From assembly GCA_021812385.1 (NCBI GenBank), contig JAKANO010000010.1, forward strand, positions 1 through 64,000: a stretch of DNA of 64,000 nucleotides. The letters are read 5' to 3'. Under the pieces are notes generated by a model. That model was given only the letters and a program-made list of their open reading frames with translations. It ran no database searches and had not been told where the DNA came from. The translations under genes and the position numbers were made by a program. Of this stretch, positions 44,589-51,241 are shown piece by piece (within the stretch, counting starts at the first letter, position 1; each line of letters starts with the position of its first letter). The DNA is from Pseudomonadota bacterium (GTDB lineage Bacteria > Pseudomonadota > Gammaproteobacteria > Burkholderiales > Thiobacteraceae).

Positions 44589-46186
44589 GCCACGCCAAAG
44601 TAGATTCGGTATTGGACACAGTCATCGTCGGCGGCGGCCTGTGCGGCTTGGCGCTTGCCAACAGCCTGCATGGACAGGGACGCACTTTTGCTTTGTATGA
44701 GGCGCGATCCCGCCTGGGCGGGCGCATTCTTTCCGTGCCGGGCGCTGGCGACGCTATGGCGCTGGATCTTGGCCCAACCTGGTTTTGGCCCGACACCCAA
44801 CCGCGCATGAGCAAGCTGGTGGCCGATCTGGGCTTGCAGTTCTTTCCGCAACATGACAACGGTAGCGTGCTGCATCTCACCGATCACGACAAGCGTCCCG
44901 ACACCATTCGGGTGGCCGATCTGCACGGCGGCGCGCAACGCCTTGCAGGCGGCATGGGCGCTTTAGTGGATGCGCTTGCCAATGCTTTGCCGCCCGATGC
45001 AATGCACCTGGAACAGGAACTGCTCTCTGTCCGCGACCTGGGCGCGCATGTGGAGCTGCTGTTCCGTTGCGCTGAAGCTACGACGATCGTCCGCGCGCGT
45101 CAGGCCGTGCTGGCGATTCCGCCGCGCTTGCTCGACGAGCGCGTGCGCTTTGAACCCGCCCTGGATGCGGCGCTGCGCGCAGCGCTGCAGGCCACGCCGA
45201 CCTGGATGGCGGACAAGGCCAAGATCGTCGTGACTTACGATCAAGCCTTCTGGCGCGCGGCAGGGGAATCGGGCAATGCCTTTGTCAGCCATGAACAAGT
45301 GGTGCTGGGCGAAATTTTCGATGCCTGCGATGCGACAGCTGAACATGCGGCATTGGGCGGATTTTTCGCCCTCTCGCCGCAGTTCCGCGCCTCGGTGCAT
45401 CCGAGCAGCATGCCGATGCTGATATCGAGTCAACTGGTGCAAGTATTCGGTCCGCAAGCCGAGCATGGCGAACAGCACATGCAAGACTGGTCCACCGAAG
45501 CTTTCACCTGCAGCACGCTGGATATGACGCCGCTTGATGGCCATCCAGAATATGGCAACCCGCAACTGCGCCGTGCGCTATGGAGCAACAAACTTTTTCT
45601 CGGCAGCTCGGAAACCGCAGCTTATGGCGGCGGTTATATGGAAGGTGCACTGGAAGCGGCAGCGCGTATTCAACGCGCGCTTGCAATCGATGTTGACGCG
45701 GCGCAGCCAGCCAGCGGCAACGCTGCCTGTCTGACCCATTTCAACGCACAAGTGGCCGCGTTGCGGGTCGGCGCCATCGAGCGCTACCGCCAGCACTTGC
45801 AGCGCTATCTCGCCGCCCAAGCCAAGGAACAATTGACGCAGCGCGCCCTGCTCGACACCGTGGAGCAGGTATACAGCGAGGCGCTGGATCAACTCGGCGG
45901 ACTGCCTTTCGATACCGCAGCCGTAGGCGTGCAGCGCGGCCGTTCCGACCTTACCCCGAGCGTGCTGGCGGCGTTCGATGGTTTCAACAGCGCGCTGCTG
46001 GAAGAAGTCGCGCAATTCAATCGCGGCTCCTGCGCGATCTCGAACTTCCCCAATGAGCACGACCTCAACCAGGACTACATCGAAACCATCGCACGCGATC
46101 TCGCCGCCGCTTGGCGCGAATTTGCGATCAACGTGAACGGCGTGCTGCTGCACAAGGGCAAGGCGCAAGTGACACTAGCTGAATGA
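44585..46186 (+). CDS. FAD-dependent amine oxidase family protein
   Basis: 533-residue flavoprotein of the monoamine-oxidase superfamily. The FAD-binding motif VIVGGGLCGLALANSL is followed by EARSRLGGRI; the C-terminal FAD contact is in SETAAYGGGYMEGALEAA. A further C-terminal region of about 130 residues (after AIDVDAAQ) is unfamiliar and may be a separate helical domain. Start is probably TTG 44585, which overlaps the Rieske stop; the longer track start lies inside the Rieske gene. Substrate unknown. Confidence 0.8.
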   Translation: MSHAKVDSVLDTVIVGGGLCGLALANSLHGQGRTFALYEARSRLGGRILSVPGAGDAMALDLGPTWFWPDTQPRMSKLVADLGLQFFPQHDNGSVLHLTDHDKRPDTIRVADLHGGAQRLAGGMGALVDALANALPPDAMHLEQELLSVRDLGAHVELLFRCAEATTIVRARQAVLAIPPRLLDERVRFEPALDAALRAALQATPTWMADKAKIVVTYDQAFWRAAGESGNAFVSHEQVVLGEIFDACDATAEHAALGGFFALSPQFRASVHPSSMPMLISSQLVQVFGPQAEHGEQHMQDWSTEAFTCSTLDMTPLDGHPEYGNPQLRRALWSNKLFLGSSETAAYGGGYMEGALEAAARIQRALAIDVDAAQPASGNAACLTHFNAQVAALRVGAIERYRQHLQRYLAAQAKEQLTQRALLDTVEQVYSEALDQLGGLPFDTAAVGVQRGRSDLTPSVLAAFDGFNSALLEEVAQFNRGSCAISNFPNEHDLNQDYIETIARDLAAAWREFAINVNGVLLHKGKAQVTLAE

Positions 46187-46206
46187 ATACGCCACTTGGA
46201 TTTAAT

Positions 46207-46554
46207 GAAGATCGTAAAAATAAAATCATGCTGAACGTAGCTCAATTATTGGCACCGCGACGCTTTTGGGACCCCTGCGAGCCGCCGAGTAGCGCAGCCA
46301 GGCCGGGGGCAGTCGGCGGATTCATGTTTGAGCGCGTGGGCGCGCAGCGGATCGCGCGAGTTCGAATCTGCCGCCCGGCGTGGCGAGCAACGCAGGGAAG
46401 TCGCCCAGCGGGCGACCGGCGAACCGGGGTGCCTTTTTCTTTGGTTACATTTCTTTTGGGCAAGCAAAAGAAAGTAGCCGCCCCGCCGGGGCGTGACCGG
46501 CCCAAATACATTCCGCGCACAGCGCGACCCCTAACAAGAACCTATACGATTCTC
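46207..46554 (+). repeat. 348-bp interspersed repeat, copy A
   Basis: Begins GAAGATCGTA and ends TACGATTCTC, an imperfect terminal inverted repeat. The interior shares long identical blocks with copy B at 47231-47579, such as CTGCGAGCCGCCGAGTAGC and GCGGATTCATGTTTGAGCGC. No coding function: ORF-track entries here are unlikely to be genes. It fills the whole gap before the 46569 gene. Confidence 0.85.
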
Positions 46555-46568
46555 CATGGCCTTTTGAA

Positions 46569-46991
46569 ATGACAGACTGGACTATCAACCGAGAGGCGCA
46601 ACTCCCCTATTCCTCCGCGCGTTTCGGCCAAGCCAAAGTTTTCGTATTTCGCAAATGGTGCGAGATGGCAGTCGAGCGCCACGCATGCGCGCCCAGCGAT
46701 CTTTCCGGGTCTTGCAAATACGGCAGCCTATTCATGAATCAAATCTTCGGCGGCTCGATCCGCGGTCACTACGAACATCAATACAACATGATCGAGGGAC
46801 GCATCGTCGATCTCAGCCACGACGCCCTGGATGTCGGCAAGATCATCAACCCCTACCTGCATGAACCCGACTACTTCGCCATTCCGGAACGGCAGGACGC
46901 GCTGGATAACTGCCTGCCGCGCGTTGCCTGCTGGGTGGTGCAATTCCTCGCGGAGATTGCAGGCGAACACCTTCAAGAGGATTTAGCATGA
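46569..46991 (+). CDS. Unknown protein with a possible Cys-His-Asp (papain/transglutaminase-like) triad
   Basis: 140 residues, not recognised. The pattern SGSCKYGSLF (Cys49), GHYEHQYN (His70) and GRIVDLSHD (Asp81) has the order and spacing of transglutaminase-like or NlpC/P60 enzymes, in which a Cys helix precedes His and Asp strands. It overlaps the next gene by four bases (ATGA). It lies between two copies of a 348-bp repeat. Confidence 0.55.
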   Translation: MTDWTINREAQLPYSSARFGQAKVFVFRKWCEMAVERHACAPSDLSGSCKYGSLFMNQIFGGSIRGHYEHQYNMIEGRIVDLSHDALDVGKIINPYLHEPDYFAIPERQDALDNCLPRVACWVVQFLAEIAGEHLQEDLA

Positions 46992-47221
46992 GCGGATTTT
47001 TCATGGATTGGGATGGCAATTTGCGCAGCGTCGAAGAACCCGGTGGCGGCTATGTCTGCGAAGTCGATGCGCCGGCGCGCTATGTTGCAGTGATGAAAGG
47101 CAGCATGCTGGCGCATGAAGCCACGCTGTATAAAACCCTGGCCGATGTCGAAAAGGCGGGGATCAAGGCCACGCTGGTTCCCGCATCGCACCCCTGGGGT
47201 AGCCAGCGCGACGGATTTTAA
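46988..47221 (+). CDS. Unknown 77-residue protein
   Basis: Small protein MSGFFMDWDGNLRSVE..., with YVCEVDAPARYVAV and a C-terminal HPWGSQRDGF. Not NifT, despite similar size and cluster location. It is translationally coupled to the upstream gene and ends nine bases before repeat copy B. Confidence 0.5.
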   Translation: MSGFFMDWDGNLRSVEEPGGGYVCEVDAPARYVAVMKGSMLAHEATLYKTLADVEKAGIKATLVPASHPWGSQRDGF

Positions 47222-47230
47222 TGTGCTATT

Positions 47231-47579
47231 GAGGATCGTAAAAGTGTCTGCCCTGCATAACGTAGACCGACTGCTCGCGTTGAGACGCTTTTGGGGCCCC
47301 TGCGAGCCGCCGAGTAGCACAGCCGCGCCGGGGGCTGTCGGCGGATTCATGTTTGAGCGCGTGGCCGCGCAGCGGGTCGCGCGAGTTCGAATCCGACGCC
47401 CGGCGTGGCGAGCAACGCAGGGGAGTCGCCCAGCGGGCGACCGGCGAACCGGGGTGCCCTTCTTTTTGGTTAGCTTTTTCTTGGGCAAGCAAGAAAAAGT
47501 GACTGCCCCGCCGGGGCATGGCCGGCCCCAAACTAAATCGCGCGCAGGGCGACTCCTGACGGGGATTTATACGATTCTC
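47231..47579 (+). repeat. 349-bp interspersed repeat, copy B
   Basis: Begins GAGGATCGTA and ends TACGATTCTC. Same orientation and nearly the same length as copy A, with scattered substitutions. Both ends carry the imperfect inverted termini. No clear target-site duplication is visible. The rest of the 47222-47734 gap holds a degenerate copy of the ACCGCAGAGG family. Confidence 0.85.
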
Positions 47580-47637
47580 AATAGGTTTGCCATGAACCCA
47601 GAAAAAAGCCATCTACGAAAAGGGGTAAACCGGCATT

Positions 47638-47712
47638 TCACCGCAAGGCGGCAGCTCGCAAAAGTTTTCATCGTTTTTTTTGTGCCTTTCGTGCTTTTCG
47701 TGGACAACCAAT
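47638..47712. repeat. Degenerate dispersed inverted repeat (possible copy 9)
   Basis: TTTCACCGCAAGGCGG on the left and TTTCGTGCTTTTCGTGG on the right resemble decayed arms of the family. Confidence is low because the arms pair poorly. Confidence 0.35.
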
Positions 47713-47734
47713 TTTTTAGGATCAACCAATCGCC

Positions 47735-48601
47735 ATGAACACCGCACGCACACCGCCCACCCAGGATCTGACGCAGACTCATCCCGCGCTTGGCATCCTG
47801 CGCCTGGCGGCCCTATCCGCCAGCCCGGATTGGGCGCCGGATGACGAGACGCTGGATCTCATGTTCGAGCAAGTGGAAGCCGGCGCACTCAATGACATGA
47901 CGCCGGCCGTGGTGTGGCCGGAACTGGTGCGCGGGCTGATGGCCCAGGCGCCCTCTAATATGTTGCGCGCCCTGTACGCCTGTGGCGCGCTCACTGAGGT
48001 ATTGCCCGAGGTAGCGGCCTTGTTCGGCGTGCCGCAGATTGCCGACGATCCGCCGCAAGTCGACATCGGCCAGCATCTGCTACGTGTATTGGACGAAGCG
48101 GCGCGCTGCGATGCGCCGCTATGCGTGCGCTTCGCCGCGCTGGTGATGAATGTCGGCAAGGCGGACTCTCCGCCCGAGCATCTGCCGGTGCACTATCGCC
48201 ACGTCGAGCGCGGCCGGCCGCGCATCGAGGCGATGTGCGAGCGCTTCGGTGTTCCCGATGACTGCCGCGAGCTGGCCTTGCTGGCGCTCGCCGAATGCGA
48301 GCGCGTGCACCGCGTATCGGAAGTGCGCGCCGGCCCGGTGGCGGCGATGCTGGAGCGCTTGGGGGCCTTCGACCAGCCGCAATGCTTCGCGCAATTGATG
48401 ACGCTTTGCGCTTGCGATTATCGCGCCTATCCGGGGCGCACCACACAAGCCTATCCCAAGGCCGCCTTGCTGGACATCGCGCTAAAGGCATGCGCCGGCG
48501 TTGCTGAAACTGGGCACAGCGCCGACACCTTGCAAGAAGCCCGCGCCGTGGTGATCGCCGTCGCGTTTCGCTCGGAGCGTTGGTCGGATCGGGCGGAGTA
48601 A
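47735..48601 (+). CDS. HD-fold protein like the C-terminal half of CCA-adding enzyme, HD pair lost
   Basis: 288 residues. The sequence follows the C-terminal part of bacterial tRNA nucleotidyltransferases. The helical segment ALTEVLPEVAALFGVPQ is followed by VDIGQHLLRVLDEAARCDAPLCVRFAALVMNVGKAD and a later YPGRTTQAYPKAALLDIAL. The N-terminal nucleotidyltransferase domain is absent. The motif LLHDLGK of active HD enzymes reads LVMNVGK, so both H and D are replaced. It probably acts as a non-catalytic binding protein. It lies in the nif island, with unknown small genes downstream. Confidence 0.65.
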   Translation: MNTARTPPTQDLTQTHPALGILRLAALSASPDWAPDDETLDLMFEQVEAGALNDMTPAVVWPELVRGLMAQAPSNMLRALYACGALTEVLPEVAALFGVPQIADDPPQVDIGQHLLRVLDEAARCDAPLCVRFAALVMNVGKADSPPEHLPVHYRHVERGRPRIEAMCERFGVPDDCRELALLALAECERVHRVSEVRAGPVAAMLERLGAFDQPQCFAQLMTLCACDYRAYPGRTTQAYPKAALLDIALKACAGVAETGHSADTLQEARAVVIAVAFRSERWSDRAE

Positions 48602-48615
48602 ATAGGCAAATAAAA

Positions 48616-48963
48616 ATGAACGGCATCGCTCCCCACCCGGCTGCGCAATGGGCGCTCGATATCGACTTCGATCCGGAACAGGTGGACTGCACCACCACCG
48701 TGGTGCTGAAGATCCTCGACAACAAGTGCAAGATGCTGCCCGGCGAAAAGGCAGCCGTAATGGCGATCTACGACGCCGTCAGGCACTGTAGCGCACCGCT
48801 GTTCGAGAGCGCGGTGCATGAAGCGATTAGCGCGGCGCGCCTGCACCCTGACCCTGCGGTGCTCGACACCATCCACCAACTCCGCGTGCAGGCCGAAGCG
48901 GCGATCCCCAAGCCAGTGATGAAGCGCTACAAGGCCTTCCTGCGCGACGGACTGTTCGGTTAA
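48616..48963 (+). CDS. Unknown 115-residue protein
   Basis: From ATG 48616 (the track extends into the HD gene). Contains VVLKILDNKCKMLPGEKAAVM and a basic C-terminus PKPVMKRYKAFLRDGLFG. Helical, soluble, no recognised domain. It is 14 bases after the HD-like gene and ends directly before the next ATG. Confidence 0.55.
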   Translation: MNGIAPHPAAQWALDIDFDPEQVDCTTTVVLKILDNKCKMLPGEKAAVMAIYDAVRHCSAPLFESAVHEAISAARLHPDPAVLDTIHQLRVQAEAAIPKPVMKRYKAFLRDGLFG

Positions 48964-49296
48964 ATGATGAAGAACTACATCCCGGAACTCAGCGAGCAGC
49001 GCATGGTCAGTCATGCCCCGGACTGGCCGGTCGATTTTGGAACGGACCGCGACTACATCTACTCCACCCTAAGAGCAGTTGAGCAGCGCTTCGGGCTGGA
49101 AGGCTTCCCCGGTTTCGCTCAGGAACAGATACCGGCCCGCGCGCTGATCAAGCAACTCATCGTGTGGTGGCGCACCCTTGAACCCGCCAACGAAATGCAG
49201 CAGCGTGCTTATGGCCGCCTTCCGGGCGCTATCCGGCTTATCGATACTTTTTCCACCTGGTTGATAGAGCACGCCGGCAAAGAACATCGGGATTGA
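48964..49296 (+). CDS. Unknown 110-residue protein
   Basis: Starts ATG 48964 or 48967 directly after the previous stop. Helical, with Trp-rich QLIVWWRTLEP and FSTWLIEHAG. No known domain. Last gene of the rightward run 46569-49296; beyond it lies a GC-rich hairpin repeat and converging genes. Confidence 0.55.
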   Translation: MMKNYIPELSEQRMVSHAPDWPVDFGTDRDYIYSTLRAVEQRFGLEGFPGFAQEQIPARALIKQLIVWWRTLEPANEMQQRAYGRLPGAIRLIDTFSTWLIEHAGKEHRD

Positions 49297-49316
49297 TACT
49301 AGCTTACCGGGCGATC

Positions 49317-49410
49317 TGTAGCGCCGGCATCCTTGCCGGCAACAAACTCGATCCTGAGAATCGACCTTCTGCTCTATCTCCTAGGTTGCCGGCTGGTAGC
49401 CGGCGCTACA
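49317..49410. repeat. TGTAGCGCCGGC inverted repeat
   Basis: TGTAGCGCCGGC...GCCGGCAAC and its reverse complement GTTGCCGGC...GCCGGCGCTACA enclose about 40 bases. Each arm can also fold on itself. It lies between converging genes and might act as a transcription barrier. A repeat of this kind is common in many proteobacteria. Confidence 0.75.
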
Positions 49411-49456
49411 TGGCAGCGGCGCTTGCAAACATTGTCTTTGCGGACGACCAGCAAAT

Positions 49457-49786
49457 TCAAGAGACGCGGCAAGGCGTGATATCGGCAGTATCGATCAGCA
49501 CTTCTCCACGCTCGATCTTCAGCGGATATTCAGCGAGGGTGCACGGCTTGCCTTTAATGCAAGCGCCCGATGCGCCATCGAATTCCCAGTCGTGGTGAGC
49601 GCAGGTCAACACCGTTCCATTGAAGCGCGCATCGGCCAAGGGCTCGTTGGAATGCGGACACATGCCCTGGAAGGCGCGCGGCTGGCCATCCTGCGGCCAT
49701 ACGATCAAGACCAGCGTACGGTTGACCACCGCCACTTCATATTTACCTTTTCTTAATTCGTTTTCTTCACATGCCTTTGCAAACAT
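49457..49786 (-). CDS. Rieske-type 2Fe-2S ferredoxin (distal copy)
   Basis: 109 residues. Ligands in MCPHSNEPLA and TCAHHDWEFDG. It resembles the 44256 Rieske protein in size and overall layout, so the two are probably paralogues. Last gene of the leftward operon with truncated haemoglobin. Electron carrier role likely; partner unknown. Confidence 0.88.
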   Translation of the reverse strand: MFAKACEENELRKGKYEVAVVNRTLVLIVWPQDGQPRAFQGMCPHSNEPLADARFNGTVLTCAHHDWEFDGASGACIKGKPCTLAEYPLKIERGEVLIDTADITPCRVS

Positions 49787-49835
49787 CGCGCTTCCCTTTC
49801 GGAGTGTTTATATAGAAACCAGGCCGCCATGCATC

Positions 49836-50147
49836 TCAGGTGGAAATAAACACAAATTGTCCCGCCTTCAAATCCGGGTAGTTATCCCGTAGCGCTTGCG
49901 TGATTTTTCCGACTAGCCCCTTATCGCTCGCGGCGGATGGTCCGACAAAATCGGTGCCCTGGTGCCAGGTCTCAAAAAAGCAATGCAGGGTTTGGTCGTA
50001 GGACGCATCGGTGGGCGCGGTCTTGTCATGCAGCGCGGCGATCCCGCTTTTGTCGACTTCCAGGCGCCAATCCCGGTCATCGCCCACCGATCCCAACAGC
50101 GCCGAGACATCGGCGTTCGTCCATTCCAGATTCAAATCGATAGCCAT
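49836..50147 (-). CDS. Unknown 103-residue protein between two Rieske genes
   Basis: Sequence MAIDLNLEWTNADVSALLGS... with WRLEVDKSGIAALHD and LHCFFETWHQGTDFVGP. Soluble alpha/beta, no Cys cluster. Its fixed place between two Rieske genes suggests a shared complex or substrate, but no family is recognised. Spacing to the upstream Rieske gene is 19 bases. Confidence 0.6.
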   Translation of the reverse strand: MAIDLNLEWTNADVSALLGSVGDDRDWRLEVDKSGIAALHDKTAPTDASYDQTLHCFFETWHQGTDFVGPSAASDKGLVGKITQALRDNYPDLKAGQFVFIST

Positions 50148-50166
50148 GCCTTAATCCTTTCTTGCT

Positions 50167-50559
50167 TCAATCGCCACGATCCAGCCCATCTTCTTCGGCC
50201 AATTCCACGCCGGTCACGCACACATCGCCGTCGTCGATCACTAACGTAATCGGAGTCAATTGCTCACCCTTACAGGGCCCAATGAAGCAGTGCCCGGTGT
50301 CCAAGTCGAACTGGGCGCGATGATTGCCGCAGGTAAAGAAGTTGCCTTCCGCATCCATGAACTGTCCGTGCTCCGTATCCAAGCGACTGCCGGTATGGGG
50401 ACAGACGTTTTCGAATCCAAAAAATCGAGTGCCCCTGCGCGAAATCACGATGGGCCAAGGTTTGCTTTCACCCGTCTCCGAACGCACAGCCAGCCAAAAT
50501 CCTCGCGGCTGATCTTCGTCGATTTCGTTCGTGCGACAAATTGCAAATAGCTCGTTCAT
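50167..50559 (-). CDS. Rieske-type 2Fe-2S protein (proximal copy)
   Basis: 130 residues. It has ENVCPHTGSRLD and FTCGNHRAQFDLDTGHC ligand motifs of the soluble Rieske fold, similar to the small subunit-like Rieske proteins near oxygenases. Second gene of the leftward operon, 38 bases after the haemoglobin gene. Confidence 0.87.
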   Translation of the reverse strand: MNELFAICRTNEIDEDQPRGFWLAVRSETGESKPWPIVISRRGTRFFGFENVCPHTGSRLDTEHGQFMDAEGNFFTCGNHRAQFDLDTGHCFIGPCKGEQLTPITLVIDDGDVCVTGVELAEEDGLDRGD

Positions 50560-50597
50560 ATTGGGTATCCCGTTTCAAGTGATGGATGGAAGACAAT

Positions 50598-50999
50598 TTA
50601 TTCTGGCTGATTGCGCATGAAATCCGCGGTCTTGAAGAAGGCTTGCTGCAACTCCGCGCGCAGCTCTGCCGCAAGCCCGATCTCCTGCATGGCGCGCAGC
50701 ATGCACGCCATCCACTGATCGCGCTCGCTCACGCCTATGGCAAAGGGCATGTGGCGTTGACGTAAGAATGGCTGGCCAATGCGTTCGCTAAAAAGCTTGG
50801 GGCCGCCCATCCACTCGCTCAAGAACCAATACAGCTTGTTGCGCGATTCGCCCAGATCCTGCGGATGCAATTTGCGGACGCCGTAATAATCCGGATCCTC
50901 GTCCATCAGATCGTAAAACTTATCGACCAGTCCGCGCACGGCTTCCGCCCCGCCCAGCCGGTGAAAATGGGGATTTGCGTTGATGACTACAGTGTTCAT
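50598..50999 (-). CDS. Group II truncated haemoglobin
   Basis: 133 residues from ATG 50999, after a GGGGA ribosome site. Family residues are present: Tyr B10 in VDKFYDLM, the proximal His in FLRQRHMPF and the Trp at G8 in DQWMACM. Group II truncated globins bind oxygen or NO. In a nif island a role in oxygen buffering or NO detoxification is plausible. First gene of the four-gene operon. Confidence 0.9.
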   Translation of the reverse strand: MNTVVINANPHFHRLGGAEAVRGLVDKFYDLMDEDPDYYGVRKLHPQDLGESRNKLYWFLSEWMGGPKLFSERIGQPFLRQRHMPFAIGVSERDQWMACMLRAMQEIGLAAELRAELQQAFFKTADFMRNQPE

Positions 51000-51037
51000 G
51001 ATGGCTGTCCCCTTAAGCTTCCGAATGGGCTTGTGCT

Positions 51038-51060
51038 GTAAGGTTTGTAGCAAACCTTAC
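51038..51060. promoter_or_regulatory. Perfect 10-bp palindrome upstream of the haemoglobin operon
   Basis: GTAAGGTTTG-N3-CAAACCTTAC lies 39 bases before the haemoglobin start. It could be an operator or a leader hairpin. It does not match the NifA site. Confidence 0.65.
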
Positions 51061-51085
51061 GTTTTACGAGCGGCTTAGGGAATAA

Positions 51086-51101
51086 AGCAGAATATGTACC
51101 A
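51086..51101 (-). promoter_or_regulatory. Possible sigma-54 promoter of the haemoglobin-Rieske operon
   Basis: The minus strand reads TGGTAC-ATATT-CTGCT, keeping GG-N10-GC with two mismatches. No TGT-N10-ACA site occurs in the following 140 bases. The rest of the 51000-51241 gap shows nothing else. Confidence 0.35.
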
Positions 51102-51241
51102 GCTATTGGTGAGGGCCGCGCAAATGGTAGGTCAAATTTGAAGGTTTCAGCGTGCCGTACCCAGCGTCGTGATCACAGAGAAAGTTAGGCTCAGTGAACC
51201 GGTGGAGAGTGAACCCTAGTTCAGCACGACGAAGCGATCCG

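Noticed and set aside
46242-46520. ORFs inside the 348-bp repeats (both copies)
   Set aside because: They are translations of a repeated non-coding element; frames differ between copies and encode Arg/Pro-rich sequence.
46988-47221. Assignment as NifT
   Set aside because: Size and location fit, but the sequence lacks the NifT pattern.
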